Assembly (NCBI GenBank): GCA_964434425.1
Contig: CAYSVH010000004.1
Location: 1-64,000 of the forward strand
Length of the DNA stretch: 64,000 bases
Source of the DNA: CALMEC01 sp964434425
Lineage (GTDB): Bacteria; Actinomycetota; Thermoleophilia; Miltoncostaeales; Miltoncostaeaceae
Direction: 5' to 3'
Shown here: in pieces, positions 32,441 through 39,945 of the stretch
Layout of the letters: each line of letters opens with the position of its first letter
Position numbering within the stretch: position 1 is the stretch's first letter
Made by a program: the position numbers and the translations under genes
The notes under the pieces: generated by a model
The model's database searches: none
What the model was told of the DNA's origin: nothing
Seen by the model: the letters and a program-made list of their open reading frames with translations, nothing else

Positions 32441-33075
32441 GTCGGGTGATCGTCAACGGCCGCCAGGCCGCGGGCTTCGAGCGCCTCCCCCATTCCGTGA
32501 GCGTATCGAGCGGCCGCGATCACCGTGGGGACGGCGAGGGCCCGCGTGCTGCGCCTCAGCCCGCGTGCGCGTCGCGCCTCCCCGACCGACCCCAGCACCT
32601 GGACGAGGTGGTCGATGCTCCGCACGGCGATGCCGACGAGCATGCCCCCGCGGAAGACCGTGCCCGCCGGCAGCCGGAGCCGTCGCAGCGTGCGCTCGAC
32701 CCAGTCGGCCATCTCGGGTGCCGTGGTGGTGAGCGTCACGGCGACGGCCACGCACGCGACGGCCATGATGCGCATCGCCACCGCCAGCGCGATGCCCGGA
32801 TCGCCCACCACCAGTTGCGCGACGGCGATGATGACCGCCATCACGGCGATCGGGACCAGCTGTCGCACCACGACGCGTCCCGGTACGCCGGCGGTGCGCA
32901 CCGCGATGAGCGCGGCCAGGGCGACGGCCGCGGACACATCGGGACGTCCCACGGCGATCACAGCGACCGAGACGGCCACGAGGGCGGCCACCTTTGCACC
33001 GACGGGGGTCCGGTGCAGCCACGAGTCGCCGGGCCAGGCGAGGCCGCGGTGCGCCAGGCGCCGCTCGCCGGTCAT
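32437..33075 (-). CDS. bioN: ECF transporter transmembrane protein EcfT (BioN)
   Basis: EcfT connects the substrate-binding BioY to the ATPase. From ATG 33075 it has 212 residues with five or so membrane helices. The two coupling motifs of the family are present: EARRARGLRR near 165 and ALEARGLAAV at the C-terminus. Both ends overlap neighbours by 4 nt. With EcfA and BioY in the same operon it is assigned to biotin uptake. Confidence 0.87.
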   Translation of the reverse strand: MTGERRLAHRGLAWPGDSWLHRTPVGAKVAALVAVSVAVIAVGRPDVSAAVALAALIAVRTAGVPGRVVVRQLVPIAVMAVIIAVAQLVVGDPGIALAVAMRIMAVACVAVAVTLTTTAPEMADWVERTLRRLRLPAGTVFRGGMLVGIAVRSIDHLVQVLGSVGEARRARGLRRSTRALAVPTVIAAARYAHGMGEALEARGLAAVDDHPT

Positions 33076-33752
33076 GCCTCCACCGCCGCGCGGTAGGCGC
33101 CGATCACCATCTGTGGATCGCCCTCCGCGTCCACGCGGCCGTCGGCCACGAGGAGTGCATGGTCCAGCCGGGCCGCGAGGCCCAGATCGTGCGTCACGAC
33201 GACAAGATGGTGCGGCAGTCCGAGGAGCACGTCCACCACGCGGCGACGGTTCACCAGATCGAGGGTGGTCGTGGGCTCGTCGATGACGATCCAATCCGGC
33301 TCGAGGACCAGCACCGCGGCGAGGGCCACCAGGTGCTTCTCTCCCCCGCTCAGCGTGTGGATGGCCTGATCCGCCCGATCCGCCATGCCCACGGCCGCCA
33401 GGGCACGACGCGCGCGGTCCTGGGACACGTCCTTCGGCTCGCCTCGGGCGCGCAGGCCGAGGGCGACGTCCTCGAGCGGCGTCGGGTAGACGATCTGGTG
33501 GTCGGCGTTGGCGAAGACGAAGCCCACATGCCGCTGGACGCCGCGGCGGTCCGCCCCCACGTCGCGCCCGTCCACCTCGACGGTGCCGCTCGAGGGGCGG
33601 GCAAGGCCGTTCAACAGCCGCGCGAGCGTCGTCTTTCCCGATCCGTTCGCCCCGACGACGGCCGTGCGGCCGTGCGGGATCGTGGTCGTCACCTCTCGGA
33701 GGAGCGTCGCACCGTCGTCCGTGGTCACCGTGACGTCGCGCAGGGCGATCAT
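33072..33752 (-). CDS. bioM: ECF transporter ATP-binding protein (BioM)
   Basis: The ATPase of the biotin ECF transporter. Walker A is VVGANGSGKTTLARLL, Q-loop VFANADHQIVYPTPLEDVA (the ECF type, with Q in NADHQ), signature LSGGEKHLVALAAVL, Walker B DWIVIDEPTTTLD, H-loop VTHDLGLAARLD. Only one ATPase gene is present, so it would act as a homodimer. ATG 33752 overlaps the thiolase stop (33749) by 4 nt. Length 226 is normal. Confidence 0.88.
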   Translation of the reverse strand: MIALRDVTVTTDDGATLLREVTTTIPHGRTAVVGANGSGKTTLARLLNGLARPSSGTVEVDGRDVGADRRGVQRHVGFVFANADHQIVYPTPLEDVALGLRARGEPKDVSQDRARRALAAVGMADRADQAIHTLSGGEKHLVALAAVLVLEPDWIVIDEPTTTLDLVNRRRVVDVLLGLPHHLVVVTHDLGLAARLDHALLVADGRVDAEGDPQMVIGAYRAAVEA

Positions 33753-34906
33753 GCGGAGACCGCCTCGAACCAGGCCGCGGATCCCATGCCGCCGGCGATG
33801 GCGGCCAGCGCGAGGCCGGACGCACCGTCGGCACTGGCGAGGTCCGTCGCGAGCCGCACCACCTGCAGCGCGCCCGACGCCCCCCACGGATGTCCCAGGG
33901 CGATCGACCCGCCGCGGGGATTCACGCGTGCCGTGTCCAGGCCCAGATCGTCGACGGTGGCGAGCATCTGCACGGCGAACGCCTCGGTCATGGACACGCA
34001 CGTCGCCGCGCGCGGGTCGAACGCCGGTCCGCGCCGGCCGAGAAGCCGGGCGGCGGCGACGGCACCCAGGTTCGGGACCGCCGGGTCGACACCGACGGTG
34101 ACGCTGTCACGATGGATCAGCCCGCCCAGCCCGAGGGCGCGGGCACGGGACTCGGCCAGGACAACCACCGCGGCGGCACCGTCCGCGAGCTGACTGGAGT
34201 TGCCCGCCGTGACGCTCCCGTCGCGACGCACGATGGACGGCATGCGCGCCATCCGGCCGGCGGTGAGCGTGGCGCGCGGGCATTCGTCGTCCGAGACGGT
34301 CACGTCGTCGACGACGCACGGCACGATCTCGCGGTCGAACACGCCCGCCTCACGCGCCGCCACCGCGCGGGCGTGGCTCTCGGCGGCATACGCATCCTGA
34401 CGTTCGCGCGGGATGCCGCGTGCCCCGGCGACATCCTCCGCGGACGCCGCCATCCCGGGATCGTCGTACCCGTCGGGGGCGAACGCATGCCGCGGGAAGA
34501 AGCCGCGTCCGCCGACCTGCGCCTCTCGGGGCGGCCCCGAGCGAAGGGGCGACGTGCTGATGCTCTCGACGCCTCCCGCGACGTAGGCCGTGCCCGCACC
34601 CGACTCGACGAGCCGGCATGCAAGCGTGACGGCGTCGAGTCCTCCTCCGCACTGACGGTCCAGGGTGAGTCCGGGAACGGACGCGTCGAGGCCGGCCGCG
34701 AGCGCCGACCGACGGGCCAGGTTGCCGCCCGGCCCCGTGGCGGTCGCGATGATCACGTCGTCCGGCACAACGTCGGGCAGTCCCTCAAGGAGCCCGCTGA
34801 CGACACGGGATGCGAGCGCGTCGGCGGTCCATTCGCGGAGTGCGCCGTCCAGCCGGGCGAACGGCGTACGGCGTGCCGCGACCACCACGGCACGCTCACC
34901 GCTCAT
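33749..34906 (-). CDS. Thiolase family protein lacking the second catalytic Cys
   Basis: A thiolase of 385 residues. The acyl-accepting Cys is in LTLDRQCGGGLDAV near 87, and the HPWGASGALQ block with the active His is near 343. The C-terminal block, normally with Cys in a CIGGGMG context, reads AIAGGMGSAAWFE, so the acid/base Cys is Ala (about residue 369). The MTEAFAVQ block replaces the common NEAFA. Acetyltransferase activity may therefore be altered or lost. Bacillus subtilis has a thiolase (yhfS), acyl-CoA ligase (yhfT) and BioY (yhfU) operon of the same make-up, which suggests a shared role close to biotin. GGAGGAG precedes the ATG. Confidence 0.85.
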   Translation of the reverse strand: MSGERAVVVAARRTPFARLDGALREWTADALASRVVSGLLEGLPDVVPDDVIIATATGPGGNLARRSALAAGLDASVPGLTLDRQCGGGLDAVTLACRLVESGAGTAYVAGGVESISTSPLRSGPPREAQVGGRGFFPRHAFAPDGYDDPGMAASAEDVAGARGIPRERQDAYAAESHARAVAAREAGVFDREIVPCVVDDVTVSDDECPRATLTAGRMARMPSIVRRDGSVTAGNSSQLADGAAAVVVLAESRARALGLGGLIHRDSVTVGVDPAVPNLGAVAAARLLGRRGPAFDPRAATCVSMTEAFAVQMLATVDDLGLDTARVNPRGGSIALGHPWGASGALQVVRLATDLASADGASGLALAAIAGGMGSAAWFEAVSA

Positions 34907-36411
34907 CGGATCTCCTCCAGCCGCCCGGCCAGCGCGGCCTCACGGACCGCGGAACGGTCGACCTTCCCCGACCGCAGGAGCGGGAACGGTTCAGGATGGG
35001 CGAGGTAGCGGCGGGGCCGCTTGCCGGTCGACAGGCGTGCGGCCTCCTCACGCAGTCGCGCACGACAGGGCGTCCCGCCGTTGTCGCGGGCCACGACGGC
35101 CACCACGATCTCACCCCACCGGTTGTCCGGAAGCCCGACCACCACGCTGTCGGCGACGCCGTCGCACGTGCGGATCACCTCCTCCACCTCCTCCGGCTGG
35201 ACGTTCAGGCCGCCGGTGATGATGAGGGCAGATCCGCGACCGGACACGTAGAGGTGGCCGTTCTCGTCGATATGACCGATGTCGCCGACCGTCCATGCAC
35301 CGTCGACCGCACGATGGGCCGCCGAGGCGGGCACCGCGCCCCGGTAGCCCGAGAACACCAGCGGGCCGCGGGCGAAGACACGACCGGGACGTCCGATGGG
35401 CAGCGGGCGGTCATCCTCATCACGGATGGTGATCTCGACCCCGGGGAACGCCCGTCCCACCGAACCGGTCGGCGTGCCGTCGCCAGGTCGGCGGATCGAG
35501 ACGAATGAGAGCTCGGACGCCCCGTAGTACTCGACGATTCCGGAGTCGGGCCACACCGCCGCCGCGTGGCCGGCGGTGGCCGGGTCGAGCCGGGCGCCGG
35601 CGCACATGAGATACGCGGGTCCCGCGCGGCCGGGACCGGCGGCGACGAGCGCCCGCGCCAGGAGCGACGGCACCACGTACATCACATCGGGGGCATGGTC
35701 TCCGGGCCAGGGCCGGCCGACCGGCAGCGCCCGCAGGTCGATGTGCGCACCGCGATGGAGCGCGTGGAGCGCACCGAACAGGAAGTGGGAGCTCGACAGC
35801 GGTCCGGGCACCGCCACCACATGGTCCTCGCTGATGTCGACCAGCGTGTCGAGGCCCCGGAAGCTCTCGCACCACGATCGATGCGTACGCGCGAACGCCT
35901 TGGGGGTCCCGGCGCTTCCCGACGTGAACCCCACGTAGAAGTCGGTGTCCGGCCCGGGTTCGCCGGGGGGTACGCCACGGGCGTGCCGGGCCGACAGGAG
36001 CGCGATCCATCCCCCGTCGGGATGCGTCATCGGGCGCCATCCCGCCGCCACCAGGCACTGGCCGAGGGCGTCCTCATGCGCCGGGACGACGACGGCGACG
36101 GGATCCAGCTGACGCACGGCCACCTCGTTCTCGGACGCCGTCCAGGAGGGATCGAGCACGCCGACGGCCCATCCGGCCGTCGAGAGGCCCGTGAACACGG
36201 CCAGCGAGTCCCCGGTCGGTGGCGTGAGCAGCGCGACGTCATGGCGACCCGTCCCGGACGTCGGCCAGGTCGCCGACCACCGCACCATCTCGTCCGCGAT
36301 CTGCCGGAAGTGGCTCCCGTCGATCTCGCCGCGGGCATCGCGGATCACGCTTCGAGTCGGCCGGAGGAGCGCCGACACCCCCACCAGTGACCGGGAGGCG
36401 GATGCGCTCAC
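34903..36411 (-). CDS. AMP-forming acyl-CoA ligase
   Basis: An adenylate-forming enzyme of the acyl-CoA synthetase type, 502 residues from GTG 36411. Motifs: FTSGSAGTPKAFARTH (ATP loop), VEYYGASELSF (A5), DGAWTVGDIGHIDENGHLYVSGRGSALIITGGLNVQPEEVEEVI (A7-A8) and a C-terminal LRSGKVDRSAVRE with the catalytic Lys. The likely substrate is a fatty or dicarboxylic acid; a biotin precursor such as pimelate is inference from its place between bioY and the thiolase gene. It overlaps bioY by 4 nt (GTGA) and the thiolase by 4 nt (ATGA). Confidence 0.87.
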   Translation of the reverse strand: MSASASRSLVGVSALLRPTRSVIRDARGEIDGSHFRQIADEMVRWSATWPTSGTGRHDVALLTPPTGDSLAVFTGLSTAGWAVGVLDPSWTASENEVAVRQLDPVAVVVPAHEDALGQCLVAAGWRPMTHPDGGWIALLSARHARGVPPGEPGPDTDFYVGFTSGSAGTPKAFARTHRSWCESFRGLDTLVDISEDHVVAVPGPLSSSHFLFGALHALHRGAHIDLRALPVGRPWPGDHAPDVMYVVPSLLARALVAAGPGRAGPAYLMCAGARLDPATAGHAAAVWPDSGIVEYYGASELSFVSIRRPGDGTPTGSVGRAFPGVEITIRDEDDRPLPIGRPGRVFARGPLVFSGYRGAVPASAAHRAVDGAWTVGDIGHIDENGHLYVSGRGSALIITGGLNVQPEEVEEVIRTCDGVADSVVVGLPDNRWGEIVVAVVARDNGGTPCRARLREEAARLSTGKRPRRYLAHPEPFPLLRSGKVDRSAVREAALAGRLEEIR

Positions 36412-36998
36412 GTCCGGACGCCTCCCCGTGCCACACGGGGAGCGAGGAAGGGAGCCGCTCGGAAGACGGCCGCGGCCACGATCGACGCCGCGACGGCCTT
36501 CACGATGTCGCCGGGGATGTAGACCAGGCTCGCCCGGGCGAAACCGGCGAGCGAGGCCTCGCTGTTCATGGCCCCGATCGGTATGGCGATGGTGTACAGC
36601 ACGACGACGCCTCCGAGCAGCGACGCGACGATGCCGAGCGTGATCTGTCCGGACGAGGTCCGCGGTTCCCGGGCACGGCGGATGGCCAGCGCGATGACGG
36701 CCACGGCTGCCGCCGCGATGGGGAATCCGATCAGGAAACCGGCCGACGGCGAGGTGAACGGCGCAAGGCCCCCGCGCCCCCCCGGAAGGATGGGGAGCCC
36801 CACGGCCACGAGCCCGAGGAACAGCGACAGCGAGAGGAACGCCTCGACCGGCACGAGCATGAGTCCCGCCAGCATGACGGCGAACGTCTGTGCGGTGACG
36901 GGCACCGAGATCCCCGGGACGCTGATGGCGGGCGTCAACCCGAAGACGGCGACGAGTGCCGCGAAGACCGCGATGCGCGCGATGCGTTGTCCCGACAT
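36408..36998 (-). CDS. bioY: Biotin transporter substrate-binding protein BioY
   Basis: BioY is the S component that binds biotin in ECF transporters. The 196 residues give six helices and the family blocks VPVTAQTFAVMLAGLMLVP and PFTSPSAGFLIGFPIAA. It heads a seven-gene operon in which every junction overlaps by 4 nt. Upstream, a -10-like TATCGT overlaps a perfect 10-bp inverted repeat (37051-37082), a good candidate for control by BirA, which has its HTH domain and is encoded divergently about 700 bp away. Confidence 0.92.
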   Translation of the reverse strand: MSGQRIARIAVFAALVAVFGLTPAISVPGISVPVTAQTFAVMLAGLMLVPVEAFLSLSLFLGLVAVGLPILPGGRGGLAPFTSPSAGFLIGFPIAAAAVAVIALAIRRAREPRTSSGQITLGIVASLLGGVVVLYTIAIPIGAMNSEASLAGFARASLVYIPGDIVKAVAASIVAAAVFRAAPFLAPRVARGGVRT

Positions 36999-37050
36999 GG
37001 AGGGGCCTTTCCCGAACCGGACGGAGGTGCCGGCGGCGCCACAACGGGAG

Positions 37051-37084
37051 TCGTCACGCCATTGATGGAGAAGGCGTGACGATA
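37051..37084 (-). promoter_or_regulatory. Candidate operator and -10 box of the bioY operon
   Basis: TCGTCACGCC (37051-37060) and GGCGTGACGA (37073-37082) are perfect inverted repeats 12 bp apart. On the minus strand the -10-like TATCGT (37084-37079) overlaps one arm, where a bound repressor would block polymerase. The plan (two arms, spacer of 12-16 bp, GTCA...TGAC core) resembles known BirA operators. It could also be a terminator hairpin of the XRE gene, though no T-tract follows. Confidence 0.5.
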
Positions 37085-37156
37085 CCGGATCACCAAGGGA
37101 GCGCGGGGAGGTCCGCCCGAACGCGGCGAGAATCCCGTCGGCCCGACACCGTGGAA

Positions 37157-37468
37157 CTAGATGTCGTCGCTGGCGGTGAGGCCGCCCTCCGCCTCCCAGT
37201 TCTCGATACGGCGTGTGGTCTTCACCCCGAAGCGGCGGCGCACACCGTAGCCACCGACGTCGTCGTCCGGGAAGAAGTCGACGCCGTACTCCTCGAGCGC
37301 ACGGCGAAGACGATGGTTCTCCGCGTCGGTGATCGACGCCTCGCGCACCTCGAACCGCCGGATCTGCTCGACGGTGAGCCCGGTCGCCTCAGAGAGTGTG
37401 TCCCGCGAGATGCGCGCGAGGGCACGACCGGCGCGGGCTTGGTCCGAAGGAAGGATGTCGCTGCTCAT
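37157..37468 (-). CDS. XRE-type small regulator
   Basis: A 103-residue protein with a Cro/C1-type helix-turn-helix (ARAGRALARISRDTLSEATGLTVEQIRRFE, about 11-40) followed by LRRALEEYGVDFFPDDDVGGYGVRRRFGVKT, the usual end of this family, and an acidic tail. GGAAG lies about 10 nt before the ATG. A palindrome CATGATCATG near 37530 lies upstream and could be an operator. It stands alone between bioY and birA; target unknown. Confidence 0.75.
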   Translation of the reverse strand: MSSDILPSDQARAGRALARISRDTLSEATGLTVEQIRRFEVREASITDAENHRLRRALEEYGVDFFPDDDVGGYGVRRRFGVKTTRRIENWEAEGGLTASDDI

Positions 37469-37720
37469 ACGATCATCTTCCCACGTGCGGCCGAACCCCG
37501 CAGGCGGCCGGTCCGCTCATGCCGTCGATGCATGATCATGAGAACCGGAGGGGACGACGGCCGCGCCCCAGGGAGATCGGCACACGTCGCGGCGATGGAG
37601 GGGTCCGATCGCACACGAGTTGCACGACGACCATCCACCGGTCCGGACATGCGGCCCCGGCGCCCGACGCACGGCCCCCACGTCGACGACGTCCCCATCG
37701 CCGTCGTTAGAGTGACCGGG
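37469..37720. other. Divergent region between the XRE gene and birA
   Basis: About 250 bases. It holds the XRE leader with GGAAG, a CATGATCATG palindrome near 37530 and, at the right end, the birA -10 box. I see no gene or repeat-family member in it. Confidence 0.4.
37708..37713 (+). promoter_or_regulatory. -10 box of birA (leaderless)
   Basis: TAGAGT is followed by 7 nt and the ATG at 37721. No ribosome binding site lies in between, so the mRNA should begin at or next to the start codon. Confidence 0.5.
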
Positions 37721-38695
37721 ATGGCGACCACCAACGAACGCCGGGCGGATGTGCTCACCGCGATCGCACGCGCCGGTGAGCGCGGCGTGAGCGGCGAGGT
37801 CATCGCCGACGCCCTCGGCTGCTCACGCGCCGCCGTCCACCGCCATGTGGAGGCCCTCCGCCGGGACGGCATCGCGATCGAGGGAGTCCACGGGGGATAC
37901 GTCCTCGGCCCCGGCGCCGACCCCGTCGTCCCCGCGATGGTCGAGGAGGCCCTCACGTCTCCGCTCGCGGGACCCGTCCACTGGGTGCGGTCGACCGGAT
38001 CGACCAATGACGATGTGGCCGCCCGTGCGCGGGAGGGGGCACCCGAGGGCCTCGTCATCGGCGCGGACGTCCAGACCTCGGGACGCGGACGTCGGGGCCG
38101 GGCCTGGGTGGCCGGTCCGAACGAGGCCCTGCTCTTCTCGGTCCTGCTGCGTCCCCCCGTCGCCGCGGCCGATGTGGCACTTCTCCCCATCGTGGTCGCG
38201 GTCGCCGTCGCCGAGGCGCTTCATCCGGAGTCGACGATCGTCTGGCCGAACGACGTCATCGTGGACCACCGGAAGATCTGCGGGATCCTCTGTGAGTCGG
38301 CGGCCGACGAGTCCGGTCTCGCCTGGGCCGTCGTCGGCATCGGCGTCAACGTGCGCAGTGCCCCGCCGATCGCCGACGCCCGCTGGAGCGCCGGATCGCT
38401 GGTCTCGGTGGGTGCCCCTGTGACGGCCCGCACCGCCGTCGCCTCCCGGATCCTCTCGGCGCTGGGTGACCGCTACCGCCGATGGCTCGACGATGGACCC
38501 GACGAGATCCTGGCCGAGTTCTCACGCCGCGACGCCCTGGCCGGGACCGGCGTGGTGGTTCAGGTCGGCGAACGCGAGATCCGGGGGACGGCGTCGGGCC
38601 TGGACGGCATGGGACGCCTCCGCGTCGTCACGGCGACGGGCGAGGAGGTCCTGGGAAGCGGCGAGGTCGTCCGGGTGGCCTTTCCGGCCGGCTGA
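37721..38695 (+). CDS. birA: Biotin-protein ligase/biotin operon repressor BirA
   Basis: BirA attaches biotin to carboxylase carrier proteins and, with an HTH domain, also represses biotin genes. The N-terminus (residues about 5-50, RADVLTAIARAGERGVSGEVIADALGCSRAAVHRHVEALR) is the winged helix. The ligase part has STGSTNDDVAARA, TSGRGRRGRAWVAG (the biotinyl-AMP loop), WPNDVIVDHRKICGIL and GIGVNV, and a C-terminal SH3-like domain. At 324 residues it is the full bifunctional type, which supports a repressor role at the bioY operon opposite. Confidence 0.94.
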   Translation: MATTNERRADVLTAIARAGERGVSGEVIADALGCSRAAVHRHVEALRRDGIAIEGVHGGYVLGPGADPVVPAMVEEALTSPLAGPVHWVRSTGSTNDDVAARAREGAPEGLVIGADVQTSGRGRRGRAWVAGPNEALLFSVLLRPPVAAADVALLPIVVAVAVAEALHPESTIVWPNDVIVDHRKICGILCESAADESGLAWAVVGIGVNVRSAPPIADARWSAGSLVSVGAPVTARTAVASRILSALGDRYRRWLDDGPDEILAEFSRRDALAGTGVVVQVGEREIRGTASGLDGMGRLRVVTATGEEVLGSGEVVRVAFPAG

Positions 38696-38770
38696 GAGGC
38701 CTGGCGTGACGGCCGTGGCCGGCCGGCCGCATCACCGTCGACCGCGTGATCCCGGGCCCGAACGCACGAC

Positions 38771-38809
38771 GGGGCCGCCGACGCGGACGGTGTCCGCACC
38801 GACGGCCCC
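38771..38809. terminator. Bidirectional hairpin terminator
   Basis: GGGGCCG (38771-38777) pairs with CGGCCCC (38803-38809), and an inner GCGGAC/GTCCGC stem (38783-38788 with 38792-38797) closes a 3-nt loop. It lies between the converging birA and BI-1 genes and could end both. Confidence 0.55.
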
Positions 38810-38823
38810 GCGACATGTCGTCG

Positions 38824-39507
38824 TCAGTCGCCGCTCAGGATGTTGAGGAGCGACAGGAAGATGTTCACGATCGACACGAAGATGCCGGTGGCGAGCCAGA
38901 TGGCGTCGGCCTCCGTCGCGTGCTTGCGCAGGTAGTTGAAGTCGATCACGAGGAGGAGGGCCGACATTCCGAAGATCAGCAGGCTCATGAAGGGACTCAG
39001 GGGTCCCGCGACGACCGTCCAGACGATGGCGACACCGCAGAGCGCGAAGACGATCAGGCTGACCGGGCGCATCCATGCCGCGAGGTCCTTGCTGAGGAAG
39101 GTGCCGAAGGCGGCCATGCCGATGACCGTGGCGATGGTGCCCACGAGGGCCTCGGTCAGGACACCGCGCTCGACGCTGGCGTAGTACGCGAGCAGGGGGC
39201 CGAGGCCGAGTCCCATGGCGGCCGCGGTGGCGAACAGCCATCCCATGCCGAAGCGGCCGACGCGGAAGCGCTGACCACCGAAACTGGCGATGAGGAGCAT
39301 GCCCAGACCGGCGAATGAGCAGCCGATGGCGGCTCCGCGGGAGAGGTCGCGGCCGAGGTACGCACCCACCGCGAGAAACGCGAGGGCGAGGCCGACGAGG
39401 CCCATCGTCCACCCGAAGACGGCCGCGTAGGACCGGGTCTCGACCTGGAGGACGGCGTCGTTCGCGGCGGCGTCGTGTGCCTGTGTGTCGTATTGGAGTC
39501 GGTTCAT
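38824..39507 (-). CDS. Bax inhibitor-1/YccA family membrane protein
   Basis: A seven-helix membrane protein of the BI-1 superfamily, some of whose members are pH-sensitive calcium leak channels. The 227 residues end with the diagnostic block IDFNYLRKHATEADAIWLATGIFVSIVNIFLSLLNIL. The N-terminal RSYAAVFGWTMGLVGLALAFLAVGAYL is the first helix. TATCCT lies 7 nt before the ATG (39520-39515), so translation is probably leaderless. Confidence 0.88.
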   Translation of the reverse strand: MNRLQYDTQAHDAAANDAVLQVETRSYAAVFGWTMGLVGLALAFLAVGAYLGRDLSRGAAIGCSFAGLGMLLIASFGGQRFRVGRFGMGWLFATAAAMGLGLGPLLAYYASVERGVLTEALVGTIATVIGMAAFGTFLSKDLAAWMRPVSLIVFALCGVAIVWTVVAGPLSPFMSLLIFGMSALLLVIDFNYLRKHATEADAIWLATGIFVSIVNIFLSLLNILSGD

Positions 39508-39586
39508 GACCGGCAGGATAGTCGAGCATCCGGCGACGGCCGAATCCGTCGCGCATCGGTCACCGACCGGTACGACGCCGGACGGA

Positions 39587-39934
39587 TCAGCCGTCCGACA
39601 CCTCGTCGCGGCCCGACCGGCCGACGCCCCGCGATCCCACCTCGACGCTCAGCAGGTCCAGGAGGTCACCGATCTGGTGCTGCCGCTCGAGCGGATGGCG
39701 GAGGGGCAGATCCTCACGGATCGAGTAGTGGTTGCGACGCCCCACCCGCCGGCGATCGACGTAGCCGGCGGAGACGAGGTCACCGATGATGCCCTGGGTG
39801 GCGCGTTCGGTGATTCCGACGCGCTCGGCGACGTCCCGGAGGCGCACGCCGGGATCACGCGCGACGCAGATGAGCACGTGCGCGTGGTTGGTGAGAAAGG
39901 TCCACCTGACGGATTGAAGTGCTTCCCGAGGCAT
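39587..39934 (-). CDS. Winged-helix regulator, MarR-like
   Basis: A 115-residue winged helix: FLTNHAHVLICVARDPGVRLRDVAERVGITERATQGIIGDLVSAGYVDRRRVGRRNHYSI (about 14-72) contains the recognition helix and wing. The C-terminus has no ligand domain. It starts only 11 nt after the cysN stop on the same strand, so it may be read with the sulfate-activation genes, although TAGCAT 8 nt before its ATG could also serve it alone. It is a candidate binder of the palindrome in front of the precorrin-2 dehydrogenase gene; no proof. Confidence 0.72.
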   Translation of the reverse strand: MPREALQSVRWTFLTNHAHVLICVARDPGVRLRDVAERVGITERATQGIIGDLVSAGYVDRRRVGRRNHYSIREDLPLRHPLERQHQIGDLLDLLSVEVGSRGVGRSGRDEVSDG

Positions 39935-39945
39935 GACCCGGCATG

